DNA of 64,000 nt from Bacteroidales bacterium (GTDB lineage Bacteria > Bacteroidota > Bacteroidia > Bacteroidales > F082), in assembly GCA_024400425.1 (NCBI GenBank), contig JAKSMV010000011.1:24302-88301 (forward strand), in the 5' to 3' direction. The notes beneath the pieces are model-generated. The model ran no database searches, was not told the DNA's origin, and worked only from the letters and a program-made list of their open reading frames with translations. Below are positions 1-7,938 of this stretch, in pieces (the first letter of the stretch is position 1; each line of letters begins with the position of its first letter). The position numbers and the translations under genes were made by a program.

Positions 1-323
1 TTTTCTATCTTCACTTGTTCGGCAACGATTTTTGTTGGGTCGTTGACGATGAATTTTATGCTATAAGTGGTATCTGAGCAGGTGATGTTGAGGTAGCCGA
101 TGCCTGGCTTTCGGCCAATCACTTGAATCTTTCCGCCTCTAAGAGGTTGCATCTTGATGATGTTTGAACCATTGACATTATAGCTAATGTTGTTGCATTG
201 GATTTCGGGTTTCCAACGCAATGTGTCGCCTTGATTGAGGATGACTTGAGCCGAGTAATCGCTGCTTTGTGCAAATGCGAATCCAGTGGTGATTAGAAGT
301 GCAAATAATAAAACTTTTCTCAT
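1..323 (-). CDS. Secreted protein, N-terminal part (runs off left edge)
   Basis: Translating the minus strand from the ATG at 321-323 gives an open frame of at least 107 residues that leaves the window. It starts MRKVLLFALLITTGFAFAQ, a clear Sec signal peptide with an AXA-type cleavage site. The mature part has short beta-rich segments (for example IIKMQPLRGGKIQVIG and GIGYLNITC), which suggests an Ig-like or BIG2-like fold; that is inference. Its ATG overlaps the TGA of the preceding kinase gene as ATGA (320-323), so translation is probably coupled. No function can be assigned from this fragment. Confidence 0.75.
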   Translation of the reverse strand, partial: MRKVLLFALLITTGFAFAQSSDYSAQVILNQGDTLRWKPEIQCNNISYNVNGSNIIKMQPLRGGKIQVIGRKPGIGYLNITCSDTTYSIKFIVNDPTKIVAEQVKIE

Positions 324-1741
324 GATAGTAAATGTTTGTTGATGAAGTCGAGCATAGAAGAATACATTTCTCCGAATCCGCTGATAATGACCATTCTGAG
401 CGCTGCATATTTCTTGATTTCAGCTTCGCGGATGGCGATTTCAGTTTCGTCGTTGGTGCCGAGATAGGCGCGGATGAATATGTCCCAGAATTTTGAATAT
501 TGTTCGTTGGAGATGTGGTAAAGCCGCATCGTCAGATCGTTTTCGTTGCATTTGGCCGTGAAGTAGGTCATGCCAAGGTCGAAAAGCGGATGTCCATACG
601 AAAAATCACTGAGGTCAATCCACCAATCTTCCATGTCGTTGGTGATGATGTTGCCGATGTGCAAGTCGCCATGAAGGCAAGTGGTGGCTTCCGGCAATTG
701 TCCAACGAAGGTCATCATCTTGTCTTTCTCGTCTTGGTTGAAGAATTTCGAACAGGCGATTGCATGTTTGTATTGTTCAATCATGGAAGGAAACAACGTC
801 GTGTCGCATGGCGTCGCGTGCAGTTTCCTGCATTGTTCGGCAAAGCGAAGAGCGTAATGTTCTAGTTTGTCGGGCTCTTGTGAAATGGCGCGTGCATACG
901 AGCGTTTAGGGCTGATGCGTTGGAATTCGGCTCCGAAGCGTTTGCCATCGGTGACAAAGCGACCTGGGAATGGCGTCTGGATGCCCATCTTGATGAGTTT
1001 GGACGCACAGTCGAGCTCTCTCTCGGGTACACCACTAGGAATGAAGTCGTTGTAGAGTTTTACCATCGTGTGGCCGTCTTTGTGGTTGTAGCTGATGGCG
1101 GTATAGCCGTCGCCGCTTTCCTCATAGTCGTCCATGTTGATGAGTGCGGCTGCCCATCCTTTCTTGCCGAATACCTGATTGACGTAATTCACGAATTCTT
1201 TGTATGCGTGAGTGTCGGAGAGTTCGGCAAGGGCTTCAGTGAGCCCGCGGTAGTGCCATTCGTGGTCGGCCTTGCCGTTGGGTGCATGGAAGCGGTCCCA
1301 AAGTTTGTCGCCCAATTCTTCATAGTCGTGTGCAATGGCGCGCATGTTTGAGAGTTTGTCGCCGAGAGCTACGATTTTGGAATCGCGCGAGGCCTGCTTC
1401 AGATGGTTGATGGATGCTTCCTTGCGCGAACGCCATGATGCAACCTTGTCGCAATTTGGCTCGCGTTTTTCGCTTTCGTCATCGACGAGATTGGCAACGC
1501 GGTCGCCAAACTGTTCGCGTATCTGTTCAATGGTTGCGTCGGTATCTTCTATGGTGTCATGCAGGATGGCGGCAGCTAGCAACTCTTGGTCGGAAGTGAT
1601 GGTGGCTACAATCTCGGCAGCTTCCAATGGATGTATGATGTAAGGATAGCCTTTGCCTCGGCGTTCGGTATTGGCGTGGCATTTCACGGCGAATAGAATC
1701 GCTTTGTCTAAAAGGCTCGAGTCGATGTTTACGCTTTTCAT
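320..1741 (-). CDS. SpoT-like HD hydrolase domain fused to APH-like kinase domain
   Basis: This 473-residue protein has two domains. Residues 1-190 are an RSH-type HD domain: H37 in YIIHPLEAA, HDTIED at 61-66, and ALGDKLSNMR around D128/N132, the residues expected of a (p)ppGpp hydrolase. Residues 220-473 are an aminoglycoside-phosphotransferase/choline-kinase-like domain with CLHGDLHIGNI at 355-365 and WIDLSDF at 374-380, resembling the family I know as TIGR02172. I chose ATG 1741, because the frame stays open upstream only into the neighbouring gene's end. The gene begins 20 nt after the stop of a RelA/SpoT synthetase gene. Inference: it removes the alarmone made by that neighbour, or acts as its antidote, while the kinase domain modifies an unknown substrate. 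Confidence 0.85.
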   Translation of the reverse strand: MKSVNIDSSLLDKAILFAVKCHANTERRGKGYPYIIHPLEAAEIVATITSDQELLAAAILHDTIEDTDATIEQIREQFGDRVANLVDDESEKREPNCDKVASWRSRKEASINHLKQASRDSKIVALGDKLSNMRAIAHDYEELGDKLWDRFHAPNGKADHEWHYRGLTEALAELSDTHAYKEFVNYVNQVFGKKGWAAALINMDDYEESGDGYTAISYNHKDGHTMVKLYNDFIPSGVPERELDCASKLIKMGIQTPFPGRFVTDGKRFGAEFQRISPKRSYARAISQEPDKLEHYALRFAEQCRKLHATPCDTTLFPSMIEQYKHAIACSKFFNQDEKDKMMTFVGQLPEATTCLHGDLHIGNIITNDMEDWWIDLSDFSYGHPLFDLGMTYFTAKCNENDLTMRLYHISNEQYSKFWDIFIRAYLGTNDETEIAIREAEIKKYAALRMVIISGFGEMYSSMLDFINKHLLS

Positions 1742-1761
1742 TGTTAAGGTTGTTTGATAGG

Positions 1762-2853
1762 TTACTTGATGTTGATTCGATTGGCTTGTTGAAGTGTCCG
1801 TTGGGCGCGTTGGATGTTGTAGTCGCTGGGCCCATAAAGGGTTTCGTAGAAAAACTTCAGCCCGATTTCGCCATAGCCTTTCTTGATGATACTTACGATA
1901 CATAGGTTCTGAAGGGCAAGTGAGCTGGCAACGATGTCGAGGTCGGTGCCGGCCAGTTGGTGGAGGGCCAGCTGATAGGCGGCTTCACTGTTTTCCTTAA
2001 TCATGCGCTCGATGTCGCCCAGTGTCTTAAAGTCCATTTGGACGAGGACATTCAGATAGCGGACAAGACTGTCTTCGATGATCTCGGCCTGGTTGATGGA
2101 AGCGATTCTCTCCATGAGTTTCCTGAAAGGATTAAGTTGCAAGAAACTACGGAATGTGTCGCCGTTAAGGGCGACGGCGTCGAAGTTTCCATCAGCCACA
2201 AGTGCTTGAACCTGACGTCGGTAGTCGGTGATTTCGATGCGAATCTTGCTGAATTGTTCATCAGCTAATTCAAGCAAACCTGCCAGACGGTTGAGGTTGC
2301 GGAGATACTCTTCAGGAATCTCTACGCCCGACTTGTAGCCCGTATCGTGATACATGGTGGCCCAAACGTGTTGCAAGGCCGTGCGCATCTGTATTTCAAA
2401 GCGATACTCGTTGATTTCGGGATGCTCAGGGTCGAAATAAAGCGCCTGAGGAATTCGGCAGATGTAGTGTAGCGACATGTAACCGAAACGGTCGAGGTCA
2501 ATAAGTTTGCGCTTGTCGATAGTGTTGCTCCAATCCACCTCGAAGGTTTTTTCCATCAGTGCTGCAATCTTGTCAACTTCATCGGTGTAGAAAGTGATGA
2601 TGCGGGCGCCGAGGATGTCGGTCAGGTCGCTTAGACTGTTGTATTTCTGGCCTTTCAACTCTAATTTTCCTACAAGGCTGCTTTCGGTCTTGACGCGCGC
2701 TTCGATGGCGTTCACATACAGACCGTTTTCTTCGATGCATTTCTCCATCTGCTTCTTCACGATGTCTTTCATCTTCCTGAACGACTCGATGTTGTCTCGG
2801 TATTCGTCGAGAATCATCTGGCAATGGAGGTCGAGGCCGTAGTTCTTGTCCAT
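1762..2853 (-). CDS. Stand-alone RelA/SpoT-type nucleotide pyrophosphokinase
   Basis: This is a 363-residue synthetase with the RelA/SpoT nucleotidyltransferase fold near residues 40-180. All usual motifs are present: RVKTESSLVGK (53-63), DILGAR with the metal-binding D79 and R84, the G-loop GYMSLHY (124-130), EIQMRT (153-158) and HVWATMYHDTGYKS (162-175). There is no HD, TGS or ACT domain, so this is a synthetase-only protein with a helical C-terminal extension (about 200-363) that I cannot name. Family role: transfer of pyrophosphate from ATP to GTP/GDP, or in toxic relatives to adenosine nucleotides or tRNA; the product here is not visible from sequence. Its stop is 20 nt before an HD-hydrolase gene, and its start lies 5 nt after the tyrosine phosphatase gene. 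Confidence 0.88.
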   Translation of the reverse strand: MDKNYGLDLHCQMILDEYRDNIESFRKMKDIVKKQMEKCIEENGLYVNAIEARVKTESSLVGKLELKGQKYNSLSDLTDILGARIITFYTDEVDKIAALMEKTFEVDWSNTIDKRKLIDLDRFGYMSLHYICRIPQALYFDPEHPEINEYRFEIQMRTALQHVWATMYHDTGYKSGVEIPEEYLRNLNRLAGLLELADEQFSKIRIEITDYRRQVQALVADGNFDAVALNGDTFRSFLQLNPFRKLMERIASINQAEIIEDSLVRYLNVLVQMDFKTLGDIERMIKENSEAAYQLALHQLAGTDLDIVASSLALQNLCIVSIIKKGYGEIGLKFFYETLYGPSDYNIQRAQRTLQQANRINIK

Positions 2854-2858
2854 GGTTG

Positions 2859-3683
2859 TTATTCTAAAAACTTGTCTTTTAGTGTGTCGAGCTCGTCATC
2901 GGTAAGGACGAAAATCTCTTTGATGTAGTTTTCCATCGAGCCGTAGTTCTGGTCGATATAATCCAAGGCGGCTTCGAAGTTCTTGATGCTTACGCCTTCT
3001 TCGGCCTGAATGGCTTCGAAGGCATCTTGGTTGGCTCCTCTGAGCTTGAGTTTAAGCGACAACCTGTCGATGTTCGGCTGGTAGGGAACATTGGTGAGTG
3101 CAAAGTCATCGACGATGGTTTTCCTGTCGAACCCCAACGCTGCCAAAAGGAAAGCTGTGGCCAAGCCTGTGCGGTCTTTCCCTTGTGTGCAATGCCAGAG
3201 CATGGTGCCTTCCGAACGAAGGATGCGGTCGAGGAGGGCGGCATATTGCAGTTGGCAATATTCATCGCTGACCATGCTGACATAGAGCTGTTTCATCATG
3301 GGGTTGGCCTTGGGATTCATGGCGAAGTTGATGAGCTTTTCTTCGGCAGTGTTGCCAGGCGCTTCCAGTATGAGTTGCCAGAAGTTGTTGTTGTCGTCCT
3401 GGATGGGCATGTTGACGTAGGTGGCATCTTCGATGATGCGGTCGGGCCACCGGTTTACTTCGTAGGCGGTGCGAAGGTCGAAAACGTAGTTGACATGGTA
3501 CTTTTCTTTTAGCAGTTTTAGGTCGCTGTCGGTGGCTTTGTTGAGCACGCCGCAACGAATCAGCACGCCGTGCTTGATGCGCCGACCATCTCTGCTGATG
3601 TATGAACCAAGCTGTCGGGCGTTAGGAACGCCTTCTAGACCGATGGCTTGCTTGTCGTACCTTAACTCGTTGATGATTCGCAT
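2859..3683 (-). CDS. Tyrosine-phosphatase-family protein (Y_phosphatase3 type)
   Basis: This 274-residue cytoplasmic protein carries the HC(X)5R active-site loop as HCTQGKDRTG, with C165 and R171. The N-terminal segment LEGVPNARQLGSYIS is typical of the Y_phosphatase3 group of tyrosine or lipid phosphatases. No signal peptide or membrane segment is seen. It lies between the STAS gene (24 nt upstream) and the RelA/SpoT synthetase gene (5 nt downstream). In classical partner-switch modules the STAS protein is dephosphorylated by a PP2C phosphatase, and none is present here. It is tempting, but unproven, to assign this enzyme a signalling role in the operon. The substrate could instead be a phospholipid or phosphotyrosine. 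Confidence 0.85.
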   Translation of the reverse strand: MRIINELRYDKQAIGLEGVPNARQLGSYISRDGRRIKHGVLIRCGVLNKATDSDLKLLKEKYHVNYVFDLRTAYEVNRWPDRIIEDATYVNMPIQDDNNNFWQLILEAPGNTAEEKLINFAMNPKANPMMKQLYVSMVSDEYCQLQYAALLDRILRSEGTMLWHCTQGKDRTGLATAFLLAALGFDRKTIVDDFALTNVPYQPNIDRLSLKLKLRGANQDAFEAIQAEEGVSIKNFEAALDYIDQNYGSMENYIKEIFVLTDDELDTLKDKFLE

Positions 3684-3706
3684 ATTGCTCTTTTGCGCAA
3701 ATGGCG

Positions 3707-4009
3707 TTAGATGATGCAGATGATGTTGGAGAATCCAGTGATGTCGAACACTTCCTTGACTTGGGGTTTCATGTTCTTCATCACCATCTTACCTTTGCGG
3801 GCGTTGACGCTTTTCTGCAGCATGAGGAAGATGCGCAAGCCTTGCGACGAAGTGTATTCCATGTTGGTGCAGTCAATCTCGATGTCGGGCGTTTCGCCTT
3901 CCATCAATGGCTTGATGTCTTCTTGGAACTGAAGAGCGTTGGTGGTGTCGAGGCGGCCTTCCAGAGTGACCAGTTGCTTTGCGCCAATTTGGCTAATCGT
4001 GATTTTCAT
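3707..4009 (-). CDS. STAS-domain anti-sigma factor antagonist
   Basis: A 100-residue single STAS domain. The loop EYTSSQGLRIF (51-61) aligns with the SpoIIAA/RsbV phosphorylation site, placing the phospho-acceptor at S55. A longer frame reaches back to 4090, but it would start inside the upstream kinase gene; MKITISQIG at 4009 is the natural STAS beginning. Known role of the family: when unphosphorylated it binds the SpoIIAB/RsbW kinase and releases the kinase's sigma factor or other target. The gene follows such a kinase gene directly, so a partner-switch pair is likely. No sigma factor is encoded in the window's operon. Confidence 0.88.
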   Translation of the reverse strand: MKITISQIGAKQLVTLEGRLDTTNALQFQEDIKPLMEGETPDIEIDCTNMEYTSSQGLRIFLMLQKSVNARKGKMVMKNMKPQVKEVFDITGFSNIICII

Positions 4010-4050
4010 ATATTTAGTTTGTTTGTTTAATGCGTTGAATGAAGTGCTTT

Positions 4051-4452
4051 TTATTGCTTCAGATGCTTCGTCATCTTGAAGAGGTTGCAACCGTCGATGC
4101 GTTCGTATTCAAGCTTGTCCATCATCTGCTTGCAGAGGAATATGCCCAAGCCACCGATTTGCCGTTCTTCGGCAGAAAGGGTGATGTCGGGGTCACTTTT
4201 CTCTAACGGATTGAAGGGAATGCCTTCGTCCTTGAGGGTGATGACGAGACTGTCGCCGACGAGTTGGGTGCCGACTTCAACCCAACCGTTGCCACCATCG
4301 TAGGCGTAGCTGACGATGTTTTCTACAACTTCTTCGATGCATAGCCGCAACTTGAATTGCAGGTCTTCGGAGATGGGCATGTCTTCAGATGCCATCAGCG
4401 CTTCGATGATTTCAGCTGTTTTCCCTGCTATGGGTTCAAATCTTGTTACCAT
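4051..4452 (-). CDS. SpoIIAB/RsbW-like serine kinase (HATPase_c_2)
   Basis: A 133-residue GHKL ATPase domain with the N box EEVVENIVSYAYDGG, G1 box DEGIPFNPL and G2 box IGGLGIFL. Length and motifs match anti-sigma kinases of the RsbW/SpoIIAB group, which phosphorylate a STAS partner and sequester a regulatory target. A -7 promoter element (4482-4489) lies just upstream, inside the end of the HD gene, so the kinase-STAS-phosphatase-synthetase-hydrolase set may be a transcription unit of its own. The binding target is unknown. Confidence 0.88.
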   Translation of the reverse strand: MVTRFEPIAGKTAEIIEALMASEDMPISEDLQFKLRLCIEEVVENIVSYAYDGGNGWVEVGTQLVGDSLVITLKDEGIPFNPLEKSDPDITLSAEERQIGGLGIFLCKQMMDKLEYERIDGCNLFKMTKHLKQ

Positions 4453-4471
4453 TTTTTTGTCGAATGTTTAT

Positions 4472-5101
4472 TTATATGGTGCAAAGATAGGCAAATTTTT
4501 CAAAGGCGTCTCTAAGTTTATGCTCATCACGGATGGTTTTTCTGAGGATTTCTAGTTGAGCGGCATTCTCCGATTCGGGAAGCCAAAGCTTGAGATAGCC
4601 TCCATCAGCGTATTTTTCCATCATGTGAGCACGAAAACGTTGGTATTGTGCTTCTTTGTCTAATTCTGGATAGTGTTCAAGGCCATATTGTATGGTTCTT
4701 TTGACCACTTTGTCGGGGATGATGAGCCGGTCGGCTTCGGCGACGATTTTGCCATAAATGCTGCGAGGCTCGTGCCCAGCGGAAGCTCGGTGGTCTTCTG
4801 CGGCTTGTGCCATGGCCTCGATTTGCTCCTCGTCGAACCAATTTTTCAGGTGCCCGTCCTCTCTGATGATGCGTCCCGAGACGAGATGGTGCGTGTCGCG
4901 CCCTTCGCAAAGTCCTGTGTCGTGATAGGCAGCGATGGCATACACCATGTTGACATCTACATCGTAATGCTCGGCCAAAGCAAGACTGCGACGAATCACG
5001 TCGTTGGCGTGGTCGCGCTGATGGGCGGCATCGAAATGCTCGTATTTGGGCAAGATTTCCTGCTCGATATAGGTTTGTAATGAAGTGTTGATTTGCCTCA
5101 T
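4472..5101 (-). CDS. HD-domain phosphohydrolase (YedJ-like)
   Basis: A 209-residue metal-dependent phosphohydrolase with H27 and H31 in AAHQRDHAND, the HD pair H60-D61 in AAYHDTGL, and H71/H72 in THHLVSG, followed by ADRLIIPDKV. It belongs to the single-domain HD family; substrates of such proteins are often nucleotides, but none can be inferred here. I chose ATG 5101 because a promoter element lies just upstream (5123-5130), whereas the longer frame to 5170 would start upstream of that promoter. It stops 19 nt before the partner-switch kinase gene and may be the first gene of that operon. Confidence 0.82.
   Translation of the reverse strand: MRQINTSLQTYIEQEILPKYEHFDAAHQRDHANDVIRRSLALAEHYDVDVNMVYAIAAYHDTGLCEGRDTHHLVSGRIIREDGHLKNWFDEEQIEAMAQAAEDHRASAGHEPRSIYGKIVAEADRLIIPDKVVKRTIQYGLEHYPELDKEAQYQRFRAHMMEKYADGGYLKLWLPESENAAQLEILRKTIRDEHKLRDAFEKFAYLCTI
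4482..4489 (-). promoter_or_regulatory. -7 promoter element before the kinase/STAS/alarmone genes
   Basis: The minus strand reads TATCTTTG, an exact match to the Bacteroidota TAnnTTTG element, 30 nt upstream of the kinase ATG. No good -33 TTTG is seen at 19-20 bp. Transcription would start close to 4475. Confidence 0.5.
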
Positions 5102-5122
5102 GATAGTGTTGTGATTTTGAGG

Positions 5123-5130
5123 CAAAAATA
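5123..5130 (-). promoter_or_regulatory. -7 promoter element before the HD gene
   Basis: The minus strand reads TATTTTTG (TAnnTTTG), 21 nt upstream of the ATG at 5101. It lies in the short gap after the stop of the beta-helix protein gene, and no clear -33 element is visible. Confidence 0.5.
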
Positions 5131-5163
5131 CGAAAAAATATCGTTCGGTTTTCTTATGGTGGA

Positions 5164-7368
5164 TTACCAACCACCTCCGCCGCCAGCACTGACGGTGGTG
5201 AGCATTGAATTTACATTGACAGTGGTTTGCTGGCCGCCGCTATAGGTGACGTTGCCAGTGTAATAGCCGTTCGTGTTGGTGCCACCGCTGATGGTGCCGC
5301 CGTATTTCACGGTATAGCTGCTGCCCGTTTGCAACTTTGGGTCGCTGAAGAGCATGACCATGCTGTTGCCGCCGCCAGGACCACCACCGGGTCCGCCGCC
5401 ACCGCCACCTGTGAATTCGGGACATTGATAGGTGGCAATCACTTCGCCCGATGAGCCGAGTATCTGAATGGCGTATCCGGCTTGCGTGTTGATTTTCAGC
5501 GAGGGTTGCGTGCAGACGTTCTGTGTGGGATTGCTGGTGCCGCCGCCTGTGCCGATGATGGTACCTCCTGTGACTTTGAACTGGTTGTTGTCGCAGTCGA
5601 AGCCTTCTTCAGGTTGGCGTGAGCCATTGCTGATGAGAAAACCGCCGTTGAGGAATAGGGTGCCGTTCGAGTCGGTGCCGTCGTTACTATCGCTGTGGAC
5701 GTAATAAGTTCCTCCGTTGATGGTGATGTTGCGTGTGGCGTTCACGGCGTCGTCTTTCTTCGAGTAGGCTTCGATGTTGCCTCCGTTGATGGTGAGGTAA
5801 GCCTTGCTCTCAAGGCACTCGCCGCCTTCGTTTTGGCTCTGGCTGCAAAGTATGTTGATGTTGCCGCTGTTGATGGTGAGGTCGCCTTCGCTTTTCACGG
5901 CCTTCGGGTTGGCGTATTCGCCTTCGCCACCTGGCCACCAACCGCCGCCGCCACTCTCCACGGTGATGCGTTCGCCTGTTGTGGTGACGCTGAGTGTGAG
6001 TTCTTCGTTAGAAGCACTGGCCATGCCAATGGTTAAGCTGCCGCCAACGTTGATGCCTTTGCCGCCTTTGCCCCTGCTGGTGAGGTTGAAGGTGCCAGCG
6101 AGAATCTCCATGTTGCCGTCGCATTTGAGGCACGATGAGGTGTAGGAGTCTTTGGTGTCGCCACTGATGGTGTAGGCTGCGCCGTCGCCGTGGGTCTCGA
6201 TGGTGAAGTCACCGCCGCTGATGCTGATGTTGCCGTCGGCGCTTATTGACTTGCCGCCGTGGTTCGAGGTAGGCAAAGTGATATGGAAAGTGCCACCTGT
6301 GATGGTAATGTCGGTGTCGCTCTTGATGGCAGTGCAATAGGATGGAACGTTCTGTCCTTCTTCTTGGACCAAAACCGTGCTTCCGGCCGATTCGATGGTG
6401 ATGTCGCCGCCGCTGATGATGATTTCTCCGTCGCATTTGATGCCTTTCGAAACATCGCCCAAGTGGGTCAAGTCGAGGGTGCCTCCGTTGATGCGAATCG
6501 TGCCATTGGCTTTGATGGCTTTCACATCTTCTTCCGTACTGGTGATAGTGATCGAGCCGTATTGCATGGTGAAATCGCTTGAGCAATCGATGCCATCTGA
6601 ACCTGTTTCTGAGATGATGAGCGTGCCACCGGCCTCAAGAAATGAGTTGCAGTGAATGCCGTCATTGTCAGCGCTTTCGATGTGGATGTTGCCGCACATC
6701 AGTTGAACGTCGCCTTCTGCGTTGATGCCGTGCTTTTTGTTGGCGATGATGGTAAGTGTGCCGAAGTCTTGGTTGAAAAGCAAGGTGCCAGAAGTGGTGA
6801 AGGTGCCTTTTTGCTCGCCATCAGCTCCGTCAGATAAGGATGACTCGTGGGTCAAAATGACTTCGGCTGTAACTTCTGTAATGATGTCGATGGCAGAGGT
6901 CGTCAAGCTGCTGAGGTTGAGCTCGTAAAGTTGAAGGGTGAAGTCGGAGCTGCTGCCGAAGACGATGGAACCGTTTTGTGAGTTTCCTGTTAATCTATAG
7001 GTTACATCGCTTTTTGTGGAGTTGACAACCACGTTGGCATTGTTGTGGCTAACTGTCACGCCGGCCCCGATAAATGGATTTTCCACCTGAACATCATTCC
7101 CATTATAAGTGATGATAACCATGTCGCTCGGAGGTGGAAGCTCTGGTCTGCCGAAGGTAATGCTGTCAATCGAAGTGATGTTGAACGAAGTGTTCCCTTG
7201 TTGGGCGTTGACCATGGTCGAATTGCCGTTGAATTGCATATTTTCGACGTTTGAAGTCCCGTTTTGATAAATGACGCTACCGTTGCCGTGAATGTAAATC
7301 TGCTCTTGTTGGGCCTTTGCGCCAAAGGCAAATGCGAGGCAAATCAAAATGTTCAAAATCTTTCTCAT
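5164..7368 (-). CDS. Secreted beta-helical protein, Cthe_2159/DUF4353 type
   Basis: A 734-residue exported protein with signal peptide MRKILNILICLAFAFGAKA. From about residue 150 to 560 it consists of repeated rungs of the form GDI-I-GG-I followed by HGDG/KGI/DGI turns, for example NADGDI-like and SNDGTDSNGTLFLNGG patterns. This is the hallmark of the Cthe_2159 family, calcium-binding polysaccharide-binding beta-helix proteins. A glycine-rich stretch GGGGGGPGGGPGGG precedes the C-terminal domain. Its ATG overlaps the TGA of the upstream gene (ATGA at 7365-7368), so the two are co-translated. Likely role: surface or extracellular binding of acidic polysaccharide; no catalytic residues are recognised. 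Confidence 0.8.
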   Translation of the reverse strand: MRKILNILICLAFAFGAKAQQEQIYIHGNGSVIYQNGTSNVENMQFNGNSTMVNAQQGNTSFNITSIDSITFGRPELPPPSDMVIITYNGNDVQVENPFIGAGVTVSHNNANVVVNSTKSDVTYRLTGNSQNGSIVFGSSSDFTLQLYELNLSSLTTSAIDIITEVTAEVILTHESSLSDGADGEQKGTFTTSGTLLFNQDFGTLTIIANKKHGINAEGDVQLMCGNIHIESADNDGIHCNSFLEAGGTLIISETGSDGIDCSSDFTMQYGSITITSTEEDVKAIKANGTIRINGGTLDLTHLGDVSKGIKCDGEIIISGGDITIESAGSTVLVQEEGQNVPSYCTAIKSDTDITITGGTFHITLPTSNHGGKSISADGNISISGGDFTIETHGDGAAYTISGDTKDSYTSSCLKCDGNMEILAGTFNLTSRGKGGKGINVGGSLTIGMASASNEELTLSVTTTGERITVESGGGGWWPGGEGEYANPKAVKSEGDLTINSGNINILCSQSQNEGGECLESKAYLTINGGNIEAYSKKDDAVNATRNITINGGTYYVHSDSNDGTDSNGTLFLNGGFLISNGSRQPEEGFDCDNNQFKVTGGTIIGTGGGTSNPTQNVCTQPSLKINTQAGYAIQILGSSGEVIATYQCPEFTGGGGGGPGGGPGGGNSMVMLFSDPKLQTGSSYTVKYGGTISGGTNTNGYYTGNVTYSGGQQTTVNVNSMLTTVSAGGGGGW

Positions 7369-7847
7369 AGCTTCATCATTTTGAGGTTTTGGCTTCCGAT
7401 ATTGACTATATAAAGTCCTGAATTCAGTTCGGCAATATCAATGACTTGTCCGTTCTCGATTTGACATTGACGCACCAAACGTCCGTCAATGCCGTAGATT
7501 TTCATTGTTGTAGTTTCTGATAATCCTTTGACAACGAATTGACTATGAACTGGATTTGGGAATATTCCAAACGTATTAGCAACATCTTCATTGGTGCCTG
7601 TGAGGTCGTCAAAAGTTATTTTCCGAATATCGTTCAAGGCGATTTGGACGCTCTCCTTGTTGTCGGGACGAACAATCCAAAGGAAATCTTCGCTCCCGAA
7701 TTTGATTTGGCAGTTTCCGTCGAGGTGATAGACTTGTGCTGTTCCGTCGTTCATCGTGACGGTGGCATAAACATCTGTCTGAGCTGAAAGTCGCCCGATG
7801 GCAAACATAGCGGTAATCAATAGCCCAATTCTCAGGAATCTTTTCAT
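7365..7847 (-). CDS. Secreted protein with type IX secretion sorting tail
   Basis: A 160-residue protein with signal peptide MKRFLRIGLLITAMFAIGRLSA. It ends in a typical Por/T9SS type A sorting domain: FGIFPNPVHSQFVV, then MKIYGIDGRLV, then LNSGLYIVNI and a basic-hydrophobic end. The short N-terminal part (about residues 23-80) carries MNDGTAQVYHL and IRKITFDD elements also common at the front of Bacteroidota surface proteins. ATG 7847 is supported by the signal peptide and by a promoter at 7874-7904; the longer frame to 8135 overlaps crcB. It implies that the organism has a type IX secretion system. Confidence 0.82.
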   Translation of the reverse strand: MKRFLRIGLLITAMFAIGRLSAQTDVYATVTMNDGTAQVYHLDGNCQIKFGSEDFLWIVRPDNKESVQIALNDIRKITFDDLTGTNEDVANTFGIFPNPVHSQFVVKGLSETTTMKIYGIDGRLVRQCQIENGQVIDIAELNSGLYIVNIGSQNLKMMKL

Positions 7848-7873
7848 GACTTGAATGGTTATAAATGAAGTCA

Positions 7874-7904
7874 CAAAGATAGGAGAAAAACTTTTATATA
7901 CAAG
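7874..7904 (-). promoter_or_regulatory. Promoter of the T9SS-tail/beta-helix operon
   Basis: The minus strand carries CTTG (7901-7904), a 19-bp spacer, and TATCTTTG (7874-7881). This is a near-consensus Bacteroidota promoter, 27 nt upstream of the ATG. Confidence 0.6.
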
Positions 7905-7938
7905 AATTTTTGACTTGAAATATGTCCGTTTGAACAAC

